Assembly (NCBI GenBank): GCA_041749075.1 | Contig: JBGTBY010000022.1 | Span: forward strand, 1-64,000 | DNA: 64,000 nt | Origin: CAMTWZ01 sp041749075 | Lineage (GTDB): Bacteria; Bacteroidota; Rhodothermia; Balneolales; HLUCCA01 | Direction: 5' to 3' | In this document: positions 27,201-34,852 of the stretch, piece after piece | Layout of the letters: each line of letters starts with the position of its first letter | Position numbering within the stretch: position 1 is the first letter of the stretch | Notes under the pieces: generated by a model | Databases searched by the model: none | Seen by the model: the letters and a program-made list of their open reading frames with translations, nothing else | What the model was told of the DNA's origin: nothing | Made by a program: the position numbers and the translations under genes

Positions 27201-28800
27201 TTCCCATAGCCAAAGGGGGCTTAATGTGCTTTCTGGTGGTCATGTTTCTCTGGTTGGATCTACGGTCACAAACAATAATACAGGTGTATATGTAAGTAGT
27301 GGAGTAGTCACTTTATTTGGCCATGAGGTGCATGACGCTATAGCTAATACCTACACATTCACACCTACATCGGTGCACGGGAATAGCGGGCAAGGAGTGC
27401 ATGCTGCTGGCAGTAGTCATGTGTATATGGGTTTAGCTCGGGTGATGGACAATACAGGCACCCAAATACAGGTGGGAAACGACGCAATGCTCCATGCTGA
27501 GGTGCTTGCACCGGATAACCCAACACTTCTGCTCTGGGGACATAATCGGATTTCTAAATCAAGTAGCGGCTACTATATCTATTCCACAGCTCGCACTCAA
27601 AGTGGGGAGACTTACCAAAACTTGACCATTCCTGCCAGATACAACTATTGGGGTAGTACCTCTGCCCCGGCTGCTGAACGCTTTTTTGGCTCGATTAACA
27701 GATCTGATCATTTGAGTTTCGACCCAACTATTCCTTATATCGATCAGCAAGTAATTCCCTGCGTAGGTCCACCATTAGAATGTATAGGCCAGAGTAGCCA
27801 AATCGCTTCACAAGTGTTGTCCTCATCTATGGCAGGTTCTTTAGCTAAGAGTGCTTCTACATCCTATGAAGCTGAACGTCTAATCGTATCCAAAGAACGG
27901 ATACTGGCCATCCGAAATCATATCTCAGCCTACCCCGACGATCCGTTTAACGCTCGCCTACTACGCGAGTGGCATGGCCTCTTGCAAGGTGAAGGTTCTT
28001 CCTCTTTGACCGATGAGAAACAGATCTTCTCTGAACGAATCGAGACAAGAAAGAATCAACATGCCGCCGAGATGGTTATGGCTCTCAGTGCAGGACGCCG
28101 ATCGGGAAGCGGTCGCGAGGTAAACGCACCGTCGGATTTGTTTCGTCCAGATTCAGAGTTGGAACCCAAGCATTTGATCGGCGAAACCGCTTGGATCCTG
28201 TCCCTTGCCGAACTTGCTAATAAGGGTGAATTCGAGGAGTTGTTGAATCAAGCAGGTTCGCACAGTACCCGCATTTACAATGCCGACAATCGCGCTTCAG
28301 TTCAGTTGTATCGCATGCAGGCCTTACAAAGTCTAGGGCGGTACGAAGAGGCCATCGCCGCCCTGAACGAGTTGGAACGCATCCAGCCAAGTGCGGACAT
28401 GCAGGCGCATTATATCGCTCAAGACTACGGTCCGGTGCGCCGATATCTTGCCGAGTTGGCTGGTGTCAGCATGGACGAAACGCTTTCCAAATCCACCGCC
28501 GCTTCCGAGCCGGAGGCTTCGCCCCATGCTTTCGCCTTACATCCGTCCTATCCAAACCCGTTCAACCCGACGACAACGATCAGATATTCGGTGGGAGGGA
28601 ATAGTGGCTCGTCGGTACCAGTTCTGATCACAGTTTTCGACCTGCTCGGACGCGAAGTCGCAGTCTTGGTGAATGAACGCAAACAAGCCGGGGAGTACTC
28701 GCATGTGTTCGATGCCTCGGGTGTTGCTAGCGGGATCTATCTAGTTCATGCCCGTCTCGGTACTCAAGTGTTCAGCCATAAGATCACGCTGATCAAGTGA
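24220..28800 (+). CDS. Giant T9SS-secreted protein: heparinase II/III-like lyase + beta-helix + sorting CTD
   Basis: 1526 aa with a signal peptide (KYYILVALIKIAMPVCAQ). Residues about 180-480 form an alpha/alpha toroid (WAEGPYYLNFVLMDAIPFW near 325). About 480-880 is a beta-sandwich with DRGDGHQQPDNMQLL and YLMDSGYDAP, the layout of heparinase II/III-like polysaccharide lyases. About 885-1180 is a right-handed beta-helix with PbH1-like rungs. About 1320-1430 is a short helical/TPR-like linker (RMQALQSLGRYEEAIAALNE). The last 85 residues are a T9SS type A sorting domain (LHPSYPNPFNPTTTIRYSV, then GIYLVHARLG). Expected to be exported and anchored at the surface. Base composition changes sharply near 26950, suggesting a fusion. 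The substrate is unknown. Confidence 0.75.
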   Translation: MKNMKYYILVALIKIAMPVCAQVISNTPLTTGNSRFTVEVFSEIKRPALTLVGFDNQGNHSKGYGLKQVLNLAYVVGSSEQKIFINEILGISNDSININPSTRNDYNTNSNILQYRAFEALASYVLEKNGINSTTSNQVYGIPMRDHQIVLSEFKNDILLLVNSDKLARLFVNSEGNSDYVKDVGYFKSIANAIDLYLALENAYGLWDQQEWANGYSTTLFTSQQKHLLLATFNFRLLKLNEAITNGFLGVNEDETEPGNRPLKGYMTLGYGVLGTQLVQVPGYTVASEFPFYKNRAMSSGSSYSSDDHMKKWMYQSDNGKRMWAEGPYYLNFVLMDAIPFWHALRANSMLNGVADPFHSSWFINPLQWLADVTTPDGLTPPINDGNKHRISAAPMLRWSAVYGNMNIGKVFNGIYQTSNYYKSVTSGMPHNSVYGFGSRSYLMQLAIPTATESTPLEYSILGAEEQQTIYRRKDVHNQQHYIFLNTETSNSIDRGDGHQQPDNMQLLYYVDDVSYLMDSGYDAPKFITKYFPPSVDWIRSSWNNYSDHNVMIGRHSNMSIIHPQEPGTGIKYPVLDPLETRIDSHHTPIHSKSSSAVGNIDIIQASTYLNTLDFYNVHPYTFAFYDRTILIIKDDNSQYMIDLNSTNALDKGYYNRGYNFRTTYHVNASQVINTPSNDGYALWPYIGGYSDKHLFIYPSIVERTPVLGDVVALQVDDVMEYFDKPSEITKLNIYSRGSNAIADHALSVYASYYHTSVAFIEALIGYTATEIANKEFLYNSSIPNAIRPDVTLFNDLRTYQYWTWQRSENTIDLFIARSAYFRHPNSFSPMDIEFEIPGIDIALKLPMNKEYGFVRFTKINNVWQVDMNYRLNLELEVYNYTTSQTINNVEFPMNSEVEISDNQTLTITGEVKFNHGTMVTLGTNASIVVSGSGKLTADGTTFTSVDPTNSALSFNRIELNSVGNSFTNSVFKGGNIQNVLVANGASVFTSCTFSHSQRGLNVLSGGHVSLVGSTVTNNNTGVYVSSGVVTLFGHEVHDAIANTYTFTPTSVHGNSGQGVHAAGSSHVYMGLARVMDNTGTQIQVGNDAMLHAEVLAPDNPTLLLWGHNRISKSSSGYYIYSTARTQSGETYQNLTIPARYNYWGSTSAPAAERFFGSINRSDHLSFDPTIPYIDQQVIPCVGPPLECIGQSSQIASQVLSSSMAGSLAKSASTSYEAERLIVSKERILAIRNHISAYPDDPFNARLLREWHGLLQGEGSSSLTDEKQIFSERIETRKNQHAAEMVMALSAGRRSGSGREVNAPSDLFRPDSELEPKHLIGETAWILSLAELANKGEFEELLNQAGSHSTRIYNADNRASVQLYRMQALQSLGRYEEAIAALNELERIQPSADMQAHYIAQDYGPVRRYLAELAGVSMDETLSKSTAASEPEASPHAFALHPSYPNPFNPTTTIRYSVGGNSGSSVPVLITVFDLLGREVAVLVNERKQAGEYSHVFDASGVASGIYLVHARLGTQVFSHKITLIK

Positions 28801-30539
28801 TTTGGCGATTACTCCCGGTACTCATTTGGGTAGCGGTCGCGCTGCTCATCGATCCGGGAGTGTATTACGGGGGGCACTCCCCCAAGCAGATTGGATTCCT
28901 GGCGCTAATGGCGTCAGGAATCGCGGCCATGGCTCTTTTTGCGTTTCAAAAGCGCGAATCTGTATCGTTTCAGTTCTCAATCATCGAAGCGCTGATTCTG
29001 GCTAGGATTGTATGGCTCGCCGCTACGCACCCTTATCCCCTGGAATACATCGTTTCTGAGCGTTTTTGGATTTTGACGGGTTTACTGGTCCTCTGTTTGT
29101 GGACACGTAATTCGGAACCGGCACCATGGCTCTGGGTTATCGCATGGATGTCTTTTCTACAAGCCGTTTTGGGGATCTATCAGTTTATAGCGGTTCCGCT
29201 GGTAGACCCAGATGTGAAAACCTCCGTCATTGGAACCATCATTGCTCCGAACGGCTTCGGTCTTTTAATGGCTATCGGCATCGTGGCTTGGCTTGGTGTC
29301 GCTAGGAAGACCATATCCATACCGATGTCTGCCATCCTGCTCGTCGCATTGTATTTGAACGGCAGTCGTGGAGCATTTCTGGCATTGATTGCGGTTGGGG
29401 CATTGTCCGTTCTCTGGATGTGGCCCCGAAAGTCATTGGCGATAGCAGGCATTATAATTATCGTAGGAACAACATGGTTCGCAGCCGGACTCAATCCGGA
29501 ATCCACATCCGGTCGGTGGATGATTTGGAACATCTCCGCACCCATGGTAGTCGATCATCCTATTACGGGGGTTGGACACGGACGATTGGGTGTCGAGTAT
29601 CTTCATTATCAGGCTGAATGGCTGTCTGATCCGGCCAAATCAAGACAGTACGGCCACAAAGCAGCCCCCATCAAACAGGCACATAATGAGTATTTGCAGG
29701 CATTTTGCGAATCCGGTGTTGTTGGTGGCCTACTATTCCTTGGAATCTGGTTGTTGGTTCTGTTCCGCATGTGTCCCAACGCTTATTCGGCTATTCTGGG
29801 TCTGATCCTACTGCATTCGCTCATCGACACGCCTCAGCACGTTCTATCTATTGCGATGCTAGCCTATGCCTTGATCCCTCTCGCCACAGAGTCCAAGCAT
29901 CGCATCGTAACACTTCCACGGTATGCATTGCCGGTCATAGGGGTTATAGCTCTTCTCAGCCTCCCTGAATTGTACGACAGATATCAAGCCTACCGCCATT
30001 GGCAGGTTGGCCAGCAACACGCAAGCCAGTGGAACTGGAATGGGGCTGTAAATGCTTACGACCGTGCTCTGGTGAAACTACCGAATCAGGGCGAGCTCCA
30101 TTTCCATCTCGGGGCGGCGCTAGTTCACAAAGGGGAGATCACCAAAGGGTTACATTATTTGGAAACCTCAAAAAAGCGTTTCAGCGACCGGAACATCTGG
30201 TTGAATACGGCCCATGCCTATATGATGACCGGAAAATTGGATTCCGCGGAAAACGAGGCACTGATTGCGAAATCCATGTTCCCAGACCATCTCGCGCCGG
30301 ATCTGTTGCTAGGCCAAATTTGGCATCATCAAGGTCGAAACGAAGACTCGAAGCAGGCCCTGAGACGGTGCATCACGCAAGACGTCCGTGTTAAATCGGA
30401 ACAAACATCCATCATCGCCAATGAAGCATCCTTGTTTTGGACCAAGGTGTATGGACAGGTTCCGGCTGCGGCAATCCCTTATGGGCGAGAAGATTACCTA
30501 GATCGGGAATCGATAATTCCCGCATTTCCCAAACGGTAG
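28797..30539 (+). CDS. O-antigen ligase/polymerase-like membrane protein with C-terminal TPRs
   Basis: 580 aa. Roughly ten membrane segments (1-400) contain the Wzy_C/WaaL core: YLNGSRGAFLALIAVGAL (about 182-200), the large periplasmic loop SGRWMIWNISAPMVVDHPIT with GVGHGRLG (about 240-265), and AHNEYLQAFCESGVVGGLLF (about 300-320). Residues 410-530 hold TPR-like repeats (WNGAVNAYDRALVKLPNQGE). Such enzymes join glycan chains to lipid A-core or polymerise them. The GTG start overlaps the stop of the giant T9SS protein (GTGA), so both are co-translated. In T9SS organisms cargo is anchored to A-LPS, which makes this pairing suggestive. Confidence 0.8.
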   Translation: MIWRLLPVLIWVAVALLIDPGVYYGGHSPKQIGFLALMASGIAAMALFAFQKRESVSFQFSIIEALILARIVWLAATHPYPLEYIVSERFWILTGLLVLCLWTRNSEPAPWLWVIAWMSFLQAVLGIYQFIAVPLVDPDVKTSVIGTIIAPNGFGLLMAIGIVAWLGVARKTISIPMSAILLVALYLNGSRGAFLALIAVGALSVLWMWPRKSLAIAGIIIIVGTTWFAAGLNPESTSGRWMIWNISAPMVVDHPITGVGHGRLGVEYLHYQAEWLSDPAKSRQYGHKAAPIKQAHNEYLQAFCESGVVGGLLFLGIWLLVLFRMCPNAYSAILGLILLHSLIDTPQHVLSIAMLAYALIPLATESKHRIVTLPRYALPVIGVIALLSLPELYDRYQAYRHWQVGQQHASQWNWNGAVNAYDRALVKLPNQGELHFHLGAALVHKGEITKGLHYLETSKKRFSDRNIWLNTAHAYMMTGKLDSAENEALIAKSMFPDHLAPDLLLGQIWHHQGRNEDSKQALRRCITQDVRVKSEQTSIIANEASLFWTKVYGQVPAAAIPYGREDYLDRESIIPAFPKR

Positions 30540-30710
30540 TAACAAAAGTAGTAACACGGATTCTGATAAATGGCCTCTGAGTGGCCAAATAGCACTATGC
30601 TATCACGTTTCAGGGGCGTTCGTCGTTCCGGCCATGATCGTTGTGGTCACTGAAGAAGATAATTCGTGATGAAATAAGTTTTTGTCCAACCCTTTGTCAA
30701 ACCATAAAAA

Positions 30711-30741
30711 AAGGCTTGTAAATCAATGACTTACAAGCCTT
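30711..30741 (-). terminator. tRNA-Leu terminator supplied by the island
   Basis: AAGGCTTGTAA (30711) and TTACAAGCCTT (30731) form an 11-bp perfect stem; leftward it is followed by a T run. The 170 bp between the O-antigen ligase stop and this hairpin hold no gene. Confidence 0.8.
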
Positions 30742-30743
30742 TC

Positions 30744-30765
30744 TGTGCCCTGGACTGGACTTGAA
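30744..30765. other. Right attachment site within the tRNA-Leu 3' end
   Basis: A 22-bp sequence identical to 8578-8599, covering the acceptor and T-arm 3' part of the tRNA. Confidence 0.85.
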
Positions 30766-30829
30766 CCAGCATGCCGTTTCCAGCACCACCCCCTCAAGAT
30801 GGCGTGTCTACCAGTTTCACCACCAGGGC
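30746..30829 (-). tRNA. tRNA-Leu (anticodon GAG)
   Basis: Leftward, an 84-nt cloverleaf: acceptor GCCCTGG/CCAGGGC, D-arm with AACTGGTAGACAC, anticodon stem CCATC/GGTGG with loop TTGAGGG (anticodon GAG at 30795-30793), a long variable arm (TGCTGGAAACGGCA), T-arm with GTTCAAGTC, and discriminator A. CCA is not encoded. The long variable arm and discriminator A fit leucine. It is the island insertion site. Confidence 0.93.
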
Positions 30830-30849
30830 ATCGGGTCACAAAGATACGG

Positions 30850-30992
30850 TGGAATGTGAAAATGTGGAAACGTTAAAGCGTGAAAATGTGAGGAGCCTGC
30901 CCTGAGCGAAGCGAAGGGTGGAAACGTGGAAACGTGGAAACGTGAAAACGTTAAAGCGTGAAAATGTGGAAACGTTAAAGCGTGAAAGCGTC
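30850..30992. repeat. Word-repeat spacer (GTGGAAACGTTAAAGC type)
   Basis: The words GTGGAAACGT, GTGAAAATGT and TAAAGC are reiterated; a block of about 30 nt starting at 30856 recurs at 30958. The centre contains CCCTGAGCGAAGCGAAGGG (30900-30918), itself able to fold. No ORF. It lies upstream of the pseudouridine synthase gene, just outside the island. Confidence 0.6.
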
Positions 30993-31077
30993 GCTTAAAT
31001 AAAGGGTATCTTTACCTCGCACGTCGCGCGTCGCGCTTCGCACCACTAACAACAAACAACCAACAACTAACGCCCCC

Positions 31078-31878
31078 ATGCGCCTGAACCGATATATCTC
31101 CAACTCCGGAATCTGCTCCCGCCGTGAAGCCGATGCCCTCATCTCCTCAGGTGTGGTTCGCATCAACGGCAAAGTGGTGACCGAATTGGGTACCATCGTT
31201 CAGAAAAACGACAAGGTGGATGTGCGCGGCGCCGCCATCAATCCCGAACTGTTTCAGTACATCCTGCTTCACAAACCCAAAGACACCATCACCACCACCG
31301 ACGACGACCGTGGACGCAAAACCGTGATGGATCTCGTGGAGGATGTGGAAAAAGTGCGCTTGTATCCGGTCGGACGACTCGATCGCAACACCACCGGCGT
31401 ATTGCTGATGACCAACGACGGCGATCTGGCCCATCGCTTGATGCATCCCAGTTATGAGGTCCGCAAGCGATACGATGTGGAAACGAAGCGCGACATCAGC
31501 GAAGAAAATCTGTCCCAGTTGCGCCAGGGCGTGACATTGGAGGATGGTCCCGCTGCGGCCTACTTCATCGAACGCATCAATGGAGTAAATAATCAAATCC
31601 GATTATCCATCCACGAAGGACGAAATCGGCAAGTGCGCCGCATGATGGAAGCCATTGGGCACGATGTGAGCCATTTGCATCGTTCCGACTACGCCGGACT
31701 CACCGTTCGTGGCATTCGTCCCGGCCGCTGGCGCAAATTGTCGGAAAAAGAAGTCAATCAACTGCGCACTTTGGTTAAATTGTTTCAGAACGAACCCAAA
31801 AAAGCCGATGCCAATCGTCCCGGTAAAAAAGCACTCAGGAAATCTGACGTCCCAAAACGGCGTCCCGATCGCATATGA
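31078..31878 (+). CDS. rluB: RsuA/RluB-family pseudouridine synthase
   Basis: 266 aa. An N-terminal S4 RNA-binding domain (about 1-50, MRLNRYISNSGICSRREAD) precedes the synthase domain with catalytic motif GRLDRNTTGVLLMTNDGDL (Asp near 101) and HEGRNRQVRRMMEAIGH (about 178). It isomerises a uridine in 23S or 16S rRNA; the choice of RluB rather than RsuA/RluE is not settled. A basic Lys/Arg tail follows. Its 3' end overlaps the next hydrolase gene by about 70 nt in another frame. Confidence 0.88.
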   Translation: MRLNRYISNSGICSRREADALISSGVVRINGKVVTELGTIVQKNDKVDVRGAAINPELFQYILLHKPKDTITTTDDDRGRKTVMDLVEDVEKVRLYPVGRLDRNTTGVLLMTNDGDLAHRLMHPSYEVRKRYDVETKRDISEENLSQLRQGVTLEDGPAAAYFIERINGVNNQIRLSIHEGRNRQVRRMMEAIGHDVSHLHRSDYAGLTVRGIRPGRWRKLSEKEVNQLRTLVKLFQNEPKKADANRPGKKALRKSDVPKRRPDRI

Positions 31879-32512
31879 CCTGTATGTGCCGTTCAACGAA
31901 CATGGCATCTTACCAACCATCGTTTTCCTTCACGGACGCGATCATGTGAAAGATTGGGGCATCTTCCCCGATGCCTTCATCGAACTGGCGGAACGCGGCT
32001 ACGCGGTGATCTCCTACAATCACGCCCAACTCTCCATCCAACAGGAACTGGATGATCTGAGTGTGATGCTCGATGCTATCCGCAAAAATGAATTTGGCGC
32101 TGCGGCAGGACTGTTCAGCATGTATCCGGTCGGCGTGATCGGTCATTCGCATGGCGCTTATACCGCATTGGTGGCGGCTGCCGAGCGGGACGACATCATG
32201 AGCGTGGTCACGTGGTCTGCCATCGCAGAAATCCCTGGTGTGGATGGGGATGATGTCTCCGCCATGAAGCGCGTCGCACAACTGTACATCCCTTGCTGCT
32301 TCATCCATGGAATGGCCGATGAAGTGAACTCCTATCGCGATTCCGACAAATTATATCAAGCCTGTGTGAGCCGCGAAAAAGACCGCATCCTCCTCGAAAA
32401 AGCGGATCATACTTATGGCGGCACACAGCCCTTTTTGCACGACGATCTGCCGAAAGCCTTTTCGGATGTTCTGGACCAAACCGTGAAGTGGTTTCAAAGC
32501 ACGATGTACTGA
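31808..32512 (+). CDS. Alpha/beta hydrolase (dienelactone hydrolase/acyl-peptidase-like)
   Basis: 234 aa from an ATG at 31808 within the end of the pseudouridine synthase gene; the conserved part begins with PTIVFLHGRDHVKDWG. Catalytic elements: nucleophile elbow VIGHSHGAYTAL (Ser near 112), Asp in CCFIHGMADEVN and His in KADHTYGG. No signal peptide, so cytoplasmic. The substrate is unknown. The stop overlaps the next start (TGATG). Confidence 0.8.
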   Translation: MPIVPVKKHSGNLTSQNGVPIAYDLYVPFNEHGILPTIVFLHGRDHVKDWGIFPDAFIELAERGYAVISYNHAQLSIQQELDDLSVMLDAIRKNEFGAAAGLFSMYPVGVIGHSHGAYTALVAAAERDDIMSVVTWSAIAEIPGVDGDDVSAMKRVAQLYIPCCFIHGMADEVNSYRDSDKLYQACVSREKDRILLEKADHTYGGTQPFLHDDLPKAFSDVLDQTVKWFQSTMY

Positions 32513-33234
32513 TGGTGTTTCCGGTTCCGGTCGAATGGATCAAACGTCGTGGCCAACGCAATCTGCGTCTGCGTGTGAAGCTGGATAAGATCGTCGTTTC
32601 CGCCCCGTATCGATGCTCCGAACGCGATATGCGTGCGTTCGTGGAAGAACGGCAGGATTGGGTTCGCAAAGCGCACGCCGATCTGGTGCGCAAGGAAAGC
32701 GAATGGGCAACGGAACTACTGTCACGCCCCGATTCCATCCTACTTCGAGGCGAATGGAAACAAATAGTCGTGATTCACGGCGCAACAGGTCGACGAAAAT
32801 GGACCTGGGAAGAATCGCCCGAACTTCTGACCCTGATTCTTCATCCGTCCATCGCCACTTTGGACACATCCATCCTGACAGCATTCTACAAAGAGTTGGC
32901 GACAATCGAATTGTTGGCTCGGATGGAGGAGCTATCCCCATCCCTTCCCTTCAAATGGAATAAGGTGTTCATCCGCTCACAGAAGACGAAGTGGGGAACC
33001 TGTTCGCGCGATAGGAATATTTCGTTGAATTGGCGGCTGATCAAATGCCCCATTGAAATATGGGATTATCTGATCGTTCATGAGTTATGCCACACCGTCC
33101 ATTTCGATCACAGCAAGGCCTACTGGGACCTCGTGAAGCGCTACTATCCGGATGTGGATGGCGCGAATCGCTGGATCAAATCCAATACGCGGTTGGTCTT
33201 TTCCGATCCGTTGCCATTGTCGCAATCCATCTGA
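32512..33234 (+). CDS. YgjP-like (M48/SprT-type) metallopeptidase
   Basis: 240 aa; the ATG at 32512 overlaps the upstream stop. The zinc site is HELCHTVHFDHSKAYW (HExxH plus downstream His near 200), preceded by the family signature KTKWGTCSRDRNISLNWRL. The N-terminal half is the basic region typical of the YgjP/DUF45 family. Probably a cytosolic zinc protease or DNA-protein-crosslink-related enzyme; its function is poorly known. The last 91 nt overlap the convergent methyltransferase gene. Confidence 0.85.
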   Translation: MVFPVPVEWIKRRGQRNLRLRVKLDKIVVSAPYRCSERDMRAFVEERQDWVRKAHADLVRKESEWATELLSRPDSILLRGEWKQIVVIHGATGRRKWTWEESPELLTLILHPSIATLDTSILTAFYKELATIELLARMEELSPSLPFKWNKVFIRSQKTKWGTCSRDRNISLNWRLIKCPIEIWDYLIVHELCHTVHFDHSKAYWDLVKRYYPDVDGANRWIKSNTRLVFSDPLPLSQSI

Positions 33235-33788
33235 AGCGTATATAACTGCGCGGGCGGCATGTTCCGCCAAACGATTTTGGTGCTAAGCAGATGTCGATTC
33301 ACAATCGTTCGTTCGACGGTGTTGAAAATCGGCGCCGGACTCACATACTTATAATAGATGATCGTGCCGTCGCACTTGGCCAACTGCTGCTTTTTTTTCC
33401 ATATGGCGGATGTGACCTGTGCCGGCAGACTGCGATAGGGAATGCTCGAAAAAATGAAATCATACTCTTCAGTGGCCCCGAAATCGAGGATATTCATATG
33501 ATACACGGAGACAGCCCCTCCATGATATCGCGCATGAACCATCTTGAAAAACGCTTCATTGATTTCAACGACATCCAAGCGATCCACATGGCGCATGGCC
33601 TTGATCAACGCCTTGGTGAACACCCCGGTTCCGGGGCCGAGCTCCAAAATGCGGACAGGTTTAGTCGGATGGAGACGGATGTGGGCTTTCAATTGATCGA
33701 CCGCCGCATCTACCAGATATTTGGAACTGGCGGTGATGGCACCTGAGGTTTTGAAGTCGCTAAGAAAATGGACAATGTCGCGCATCAA
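33144..33788 (-). CDS. Class I SAM-dependent methyltransferase (PmtA-like)
   Basis: 214 aa. Motif I is ILELGPGTGVFTKAL (about 47-61) and motif II/III VVEINEAF. In place of NPPY there is FIFSSIPYRSLP, matching SGLPLLNLP-type segments of phospholipid N-methyltransferases (PmtA) and rRNA-dimethylase relatives. The N-terminal amphipathic stretch FLSDFKTSGAITASSKYL is also typical of PmtA. A role in membrane lipid methylation is likely. The last 30 residues are read antisense to the YgjP gene. Confidence 0.7.
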   Translation of the reverse strand: MMRDIVHFLSDFKTSGAITASSKYLVDAAVDQLKAHIRLHPTKPVRILELGPGTGVFTKALIKAMRHVDRLDVVEINEAFFKMVHARYHGGAVSVYHMNILDFGATEEYDFIFSSIPYRSLPAQVTSAIWKKKQQLAKCDGTIIYYKYVSPAPIFNTVERTIVNRHLLSTKIVWRNMPPAQLYTLQMDCDNGNGSEKTNRVLDLIQRFAPSTSG

Positions 33789-33829
33789 TCAATGTAAAGA
33801 TTGATTATGGTTCTACCTATTTTGGCGCC

Positions 33830-34852
33830 ATGAAACGTAGTTCCTTTCTCAAGCGCCTCGCGATCGGCGCCAGTGGCATCCCGTTGATCGGTGCCGCATC
33901 CAAAGCACCTCTATCCTCCGACCGTTTTTCTTTTGTGCATCTCACCGATTCGCACGTGCAACGTCGTCGCTCCGGTCATCTTGGTTTTGCCAACTGTGTG
34001 ACATCCGTCAACGCCCTCGATCCGAAACCCGATCTGGTACTGATGGGTGGCGACATGGTGTTTGATGGATTGTATACCGACAAGGATGTGTATCTGGATC
34101 AGATTGCTCTGTTTAAAGATGGCGCATCGAAATTGGACATGCCCTGGTATCCGTGCATGGGAAATCATGATGTGTTCGGACTCTCATCGCGTCGCAAAAC
34201 AACGGTTGATGACCCGGATATCGGCAAGAAAGTGATCATGGATGCTCTCGATTGGAAGCAGCCCTACTACAGTTTCAATCACAAAAACTGGCATTTCGTG
34301 GTGTTGGACACCATTTTCCAGGTCGAGACGGAAGACGGTCCGTCGTATGTGCCACGAATCGGGGAGGAACAGTTGGAATGGCTTCGGTTCGATCTCGGCG
34401 CTCATAAAGACATGCCTACCGTTGTGTTGATGCATATCGCGGCATTCTGCCATTCGCCGCTGTTATCCGGCAATCCCGAAGCCCGGGCGTATGGTGGACT
34501 TGTCATATCCGACAACAATCCGCTCCGCGAAATCCTCGAACGCCATAAGGTGAAGGTGGTTTTGCAAGGTCACACCCATCAGAATGAAGATTTCCGCTGG
34601 AACGATGTCTGGTATGTGACCAGCCAAAGCGTGAGCGCGGCCTGGTGGGGAGGCAACTGGCGCGGGTTCAAGCCCGGATATACGGTTTACATGGCCCATG
34701 CCGATGGACAAATCACGTGGGAACGCCGGGAGTACGAATGGGAACATCAGCTCGAGCCGGAAGACACCCTAGAGCGCGACCGCATCCAGCAACGAGAGGA
34801 TTTCAACCAAGCCCAGCGCGAGCTCTACCTCAAGGAGATCGGCGCCCGCTGA
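33830..34852 (+). CDS. Exported calcineurin-like metallophosphoesterase
   Basis: 340 aa. The N-terminus MKRSSFLKRLAIGASGIPL resembles a Tat-type signal, with KR instead of RR. Dimetal motifs in order: LTDSHV (DxH), MGGDMVFDG (GDxxxxG), MGNHDVFG (GNHD), MHIAAFCH and LQGHTHQNE (GHxH). It fits the purple-acid-phosphatase/cyclic-nucleotide phosphodiesterase-like group; the substrate is unknown. Convergent with the amidohydrolase gene, overlapping by 23 nt. Confidence 0.87.
   Translation: MKRSSFLKRLAIGASGIPLIGAASKAPLSSDRFSFVHLTDSHVQRRRSGHLGFANCVTSVNALDPKPDLVLMGGDMVFDGLYTDKDVYLDQIALFKDGASKLDMPWYPCMGNHDVFGLSSRRKTTVDDPDIGKKVIMDALDWKQPYYSFNHKNWHFVVLDTIFQVETEDGPSYVPRIGEEQLEWLRFDLGAHKDMPTVVLMHIAAFCHSPLLSGNPEARAYGGLVISDNNPLREILERHKVKVVLQGHTHQNEDFRWNDVWYVTSQSVSAAWWGGNWRGFKPGYTVYMAHADGQITWERREYEWEHQLEPEDTLERDRIQQREDFNQAQRELYLKEIGAR

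Larger units (their letters stand above)
8578..30765. mobile_element. Genomic island integrated in tRNA-Leu(GAG), about 22.2 kb
   Basis: Bounded by a 22-bp direct repeat, one copy being the tRNA 3' end. The tyrosine integrase lies beside the left repeat. Contents include an excisionase-like HTH gene, a primase-helicase pair, YqaJ/NGO0469/DUF932 recombination genes, and a T9SS surface-protein cassette. Stretches such as 11930-12505, 16550-17350 and 23770-26900 are much richer in AT than the flanks. No capsid, portal, terminase, relaxase or type IV secretion genes are seen, so it is probably a satellite-like or helper-dependent integrative element. Confidence 0.8.

Noticed and set aside
8578..30765. 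Classifying the island as a complete prophage or conjugative element
   Set aside because: No capsid, portal, tail, terminase, lysis, relaxase or type IV secretion genes were found; only replication, recombination and cargo genes.
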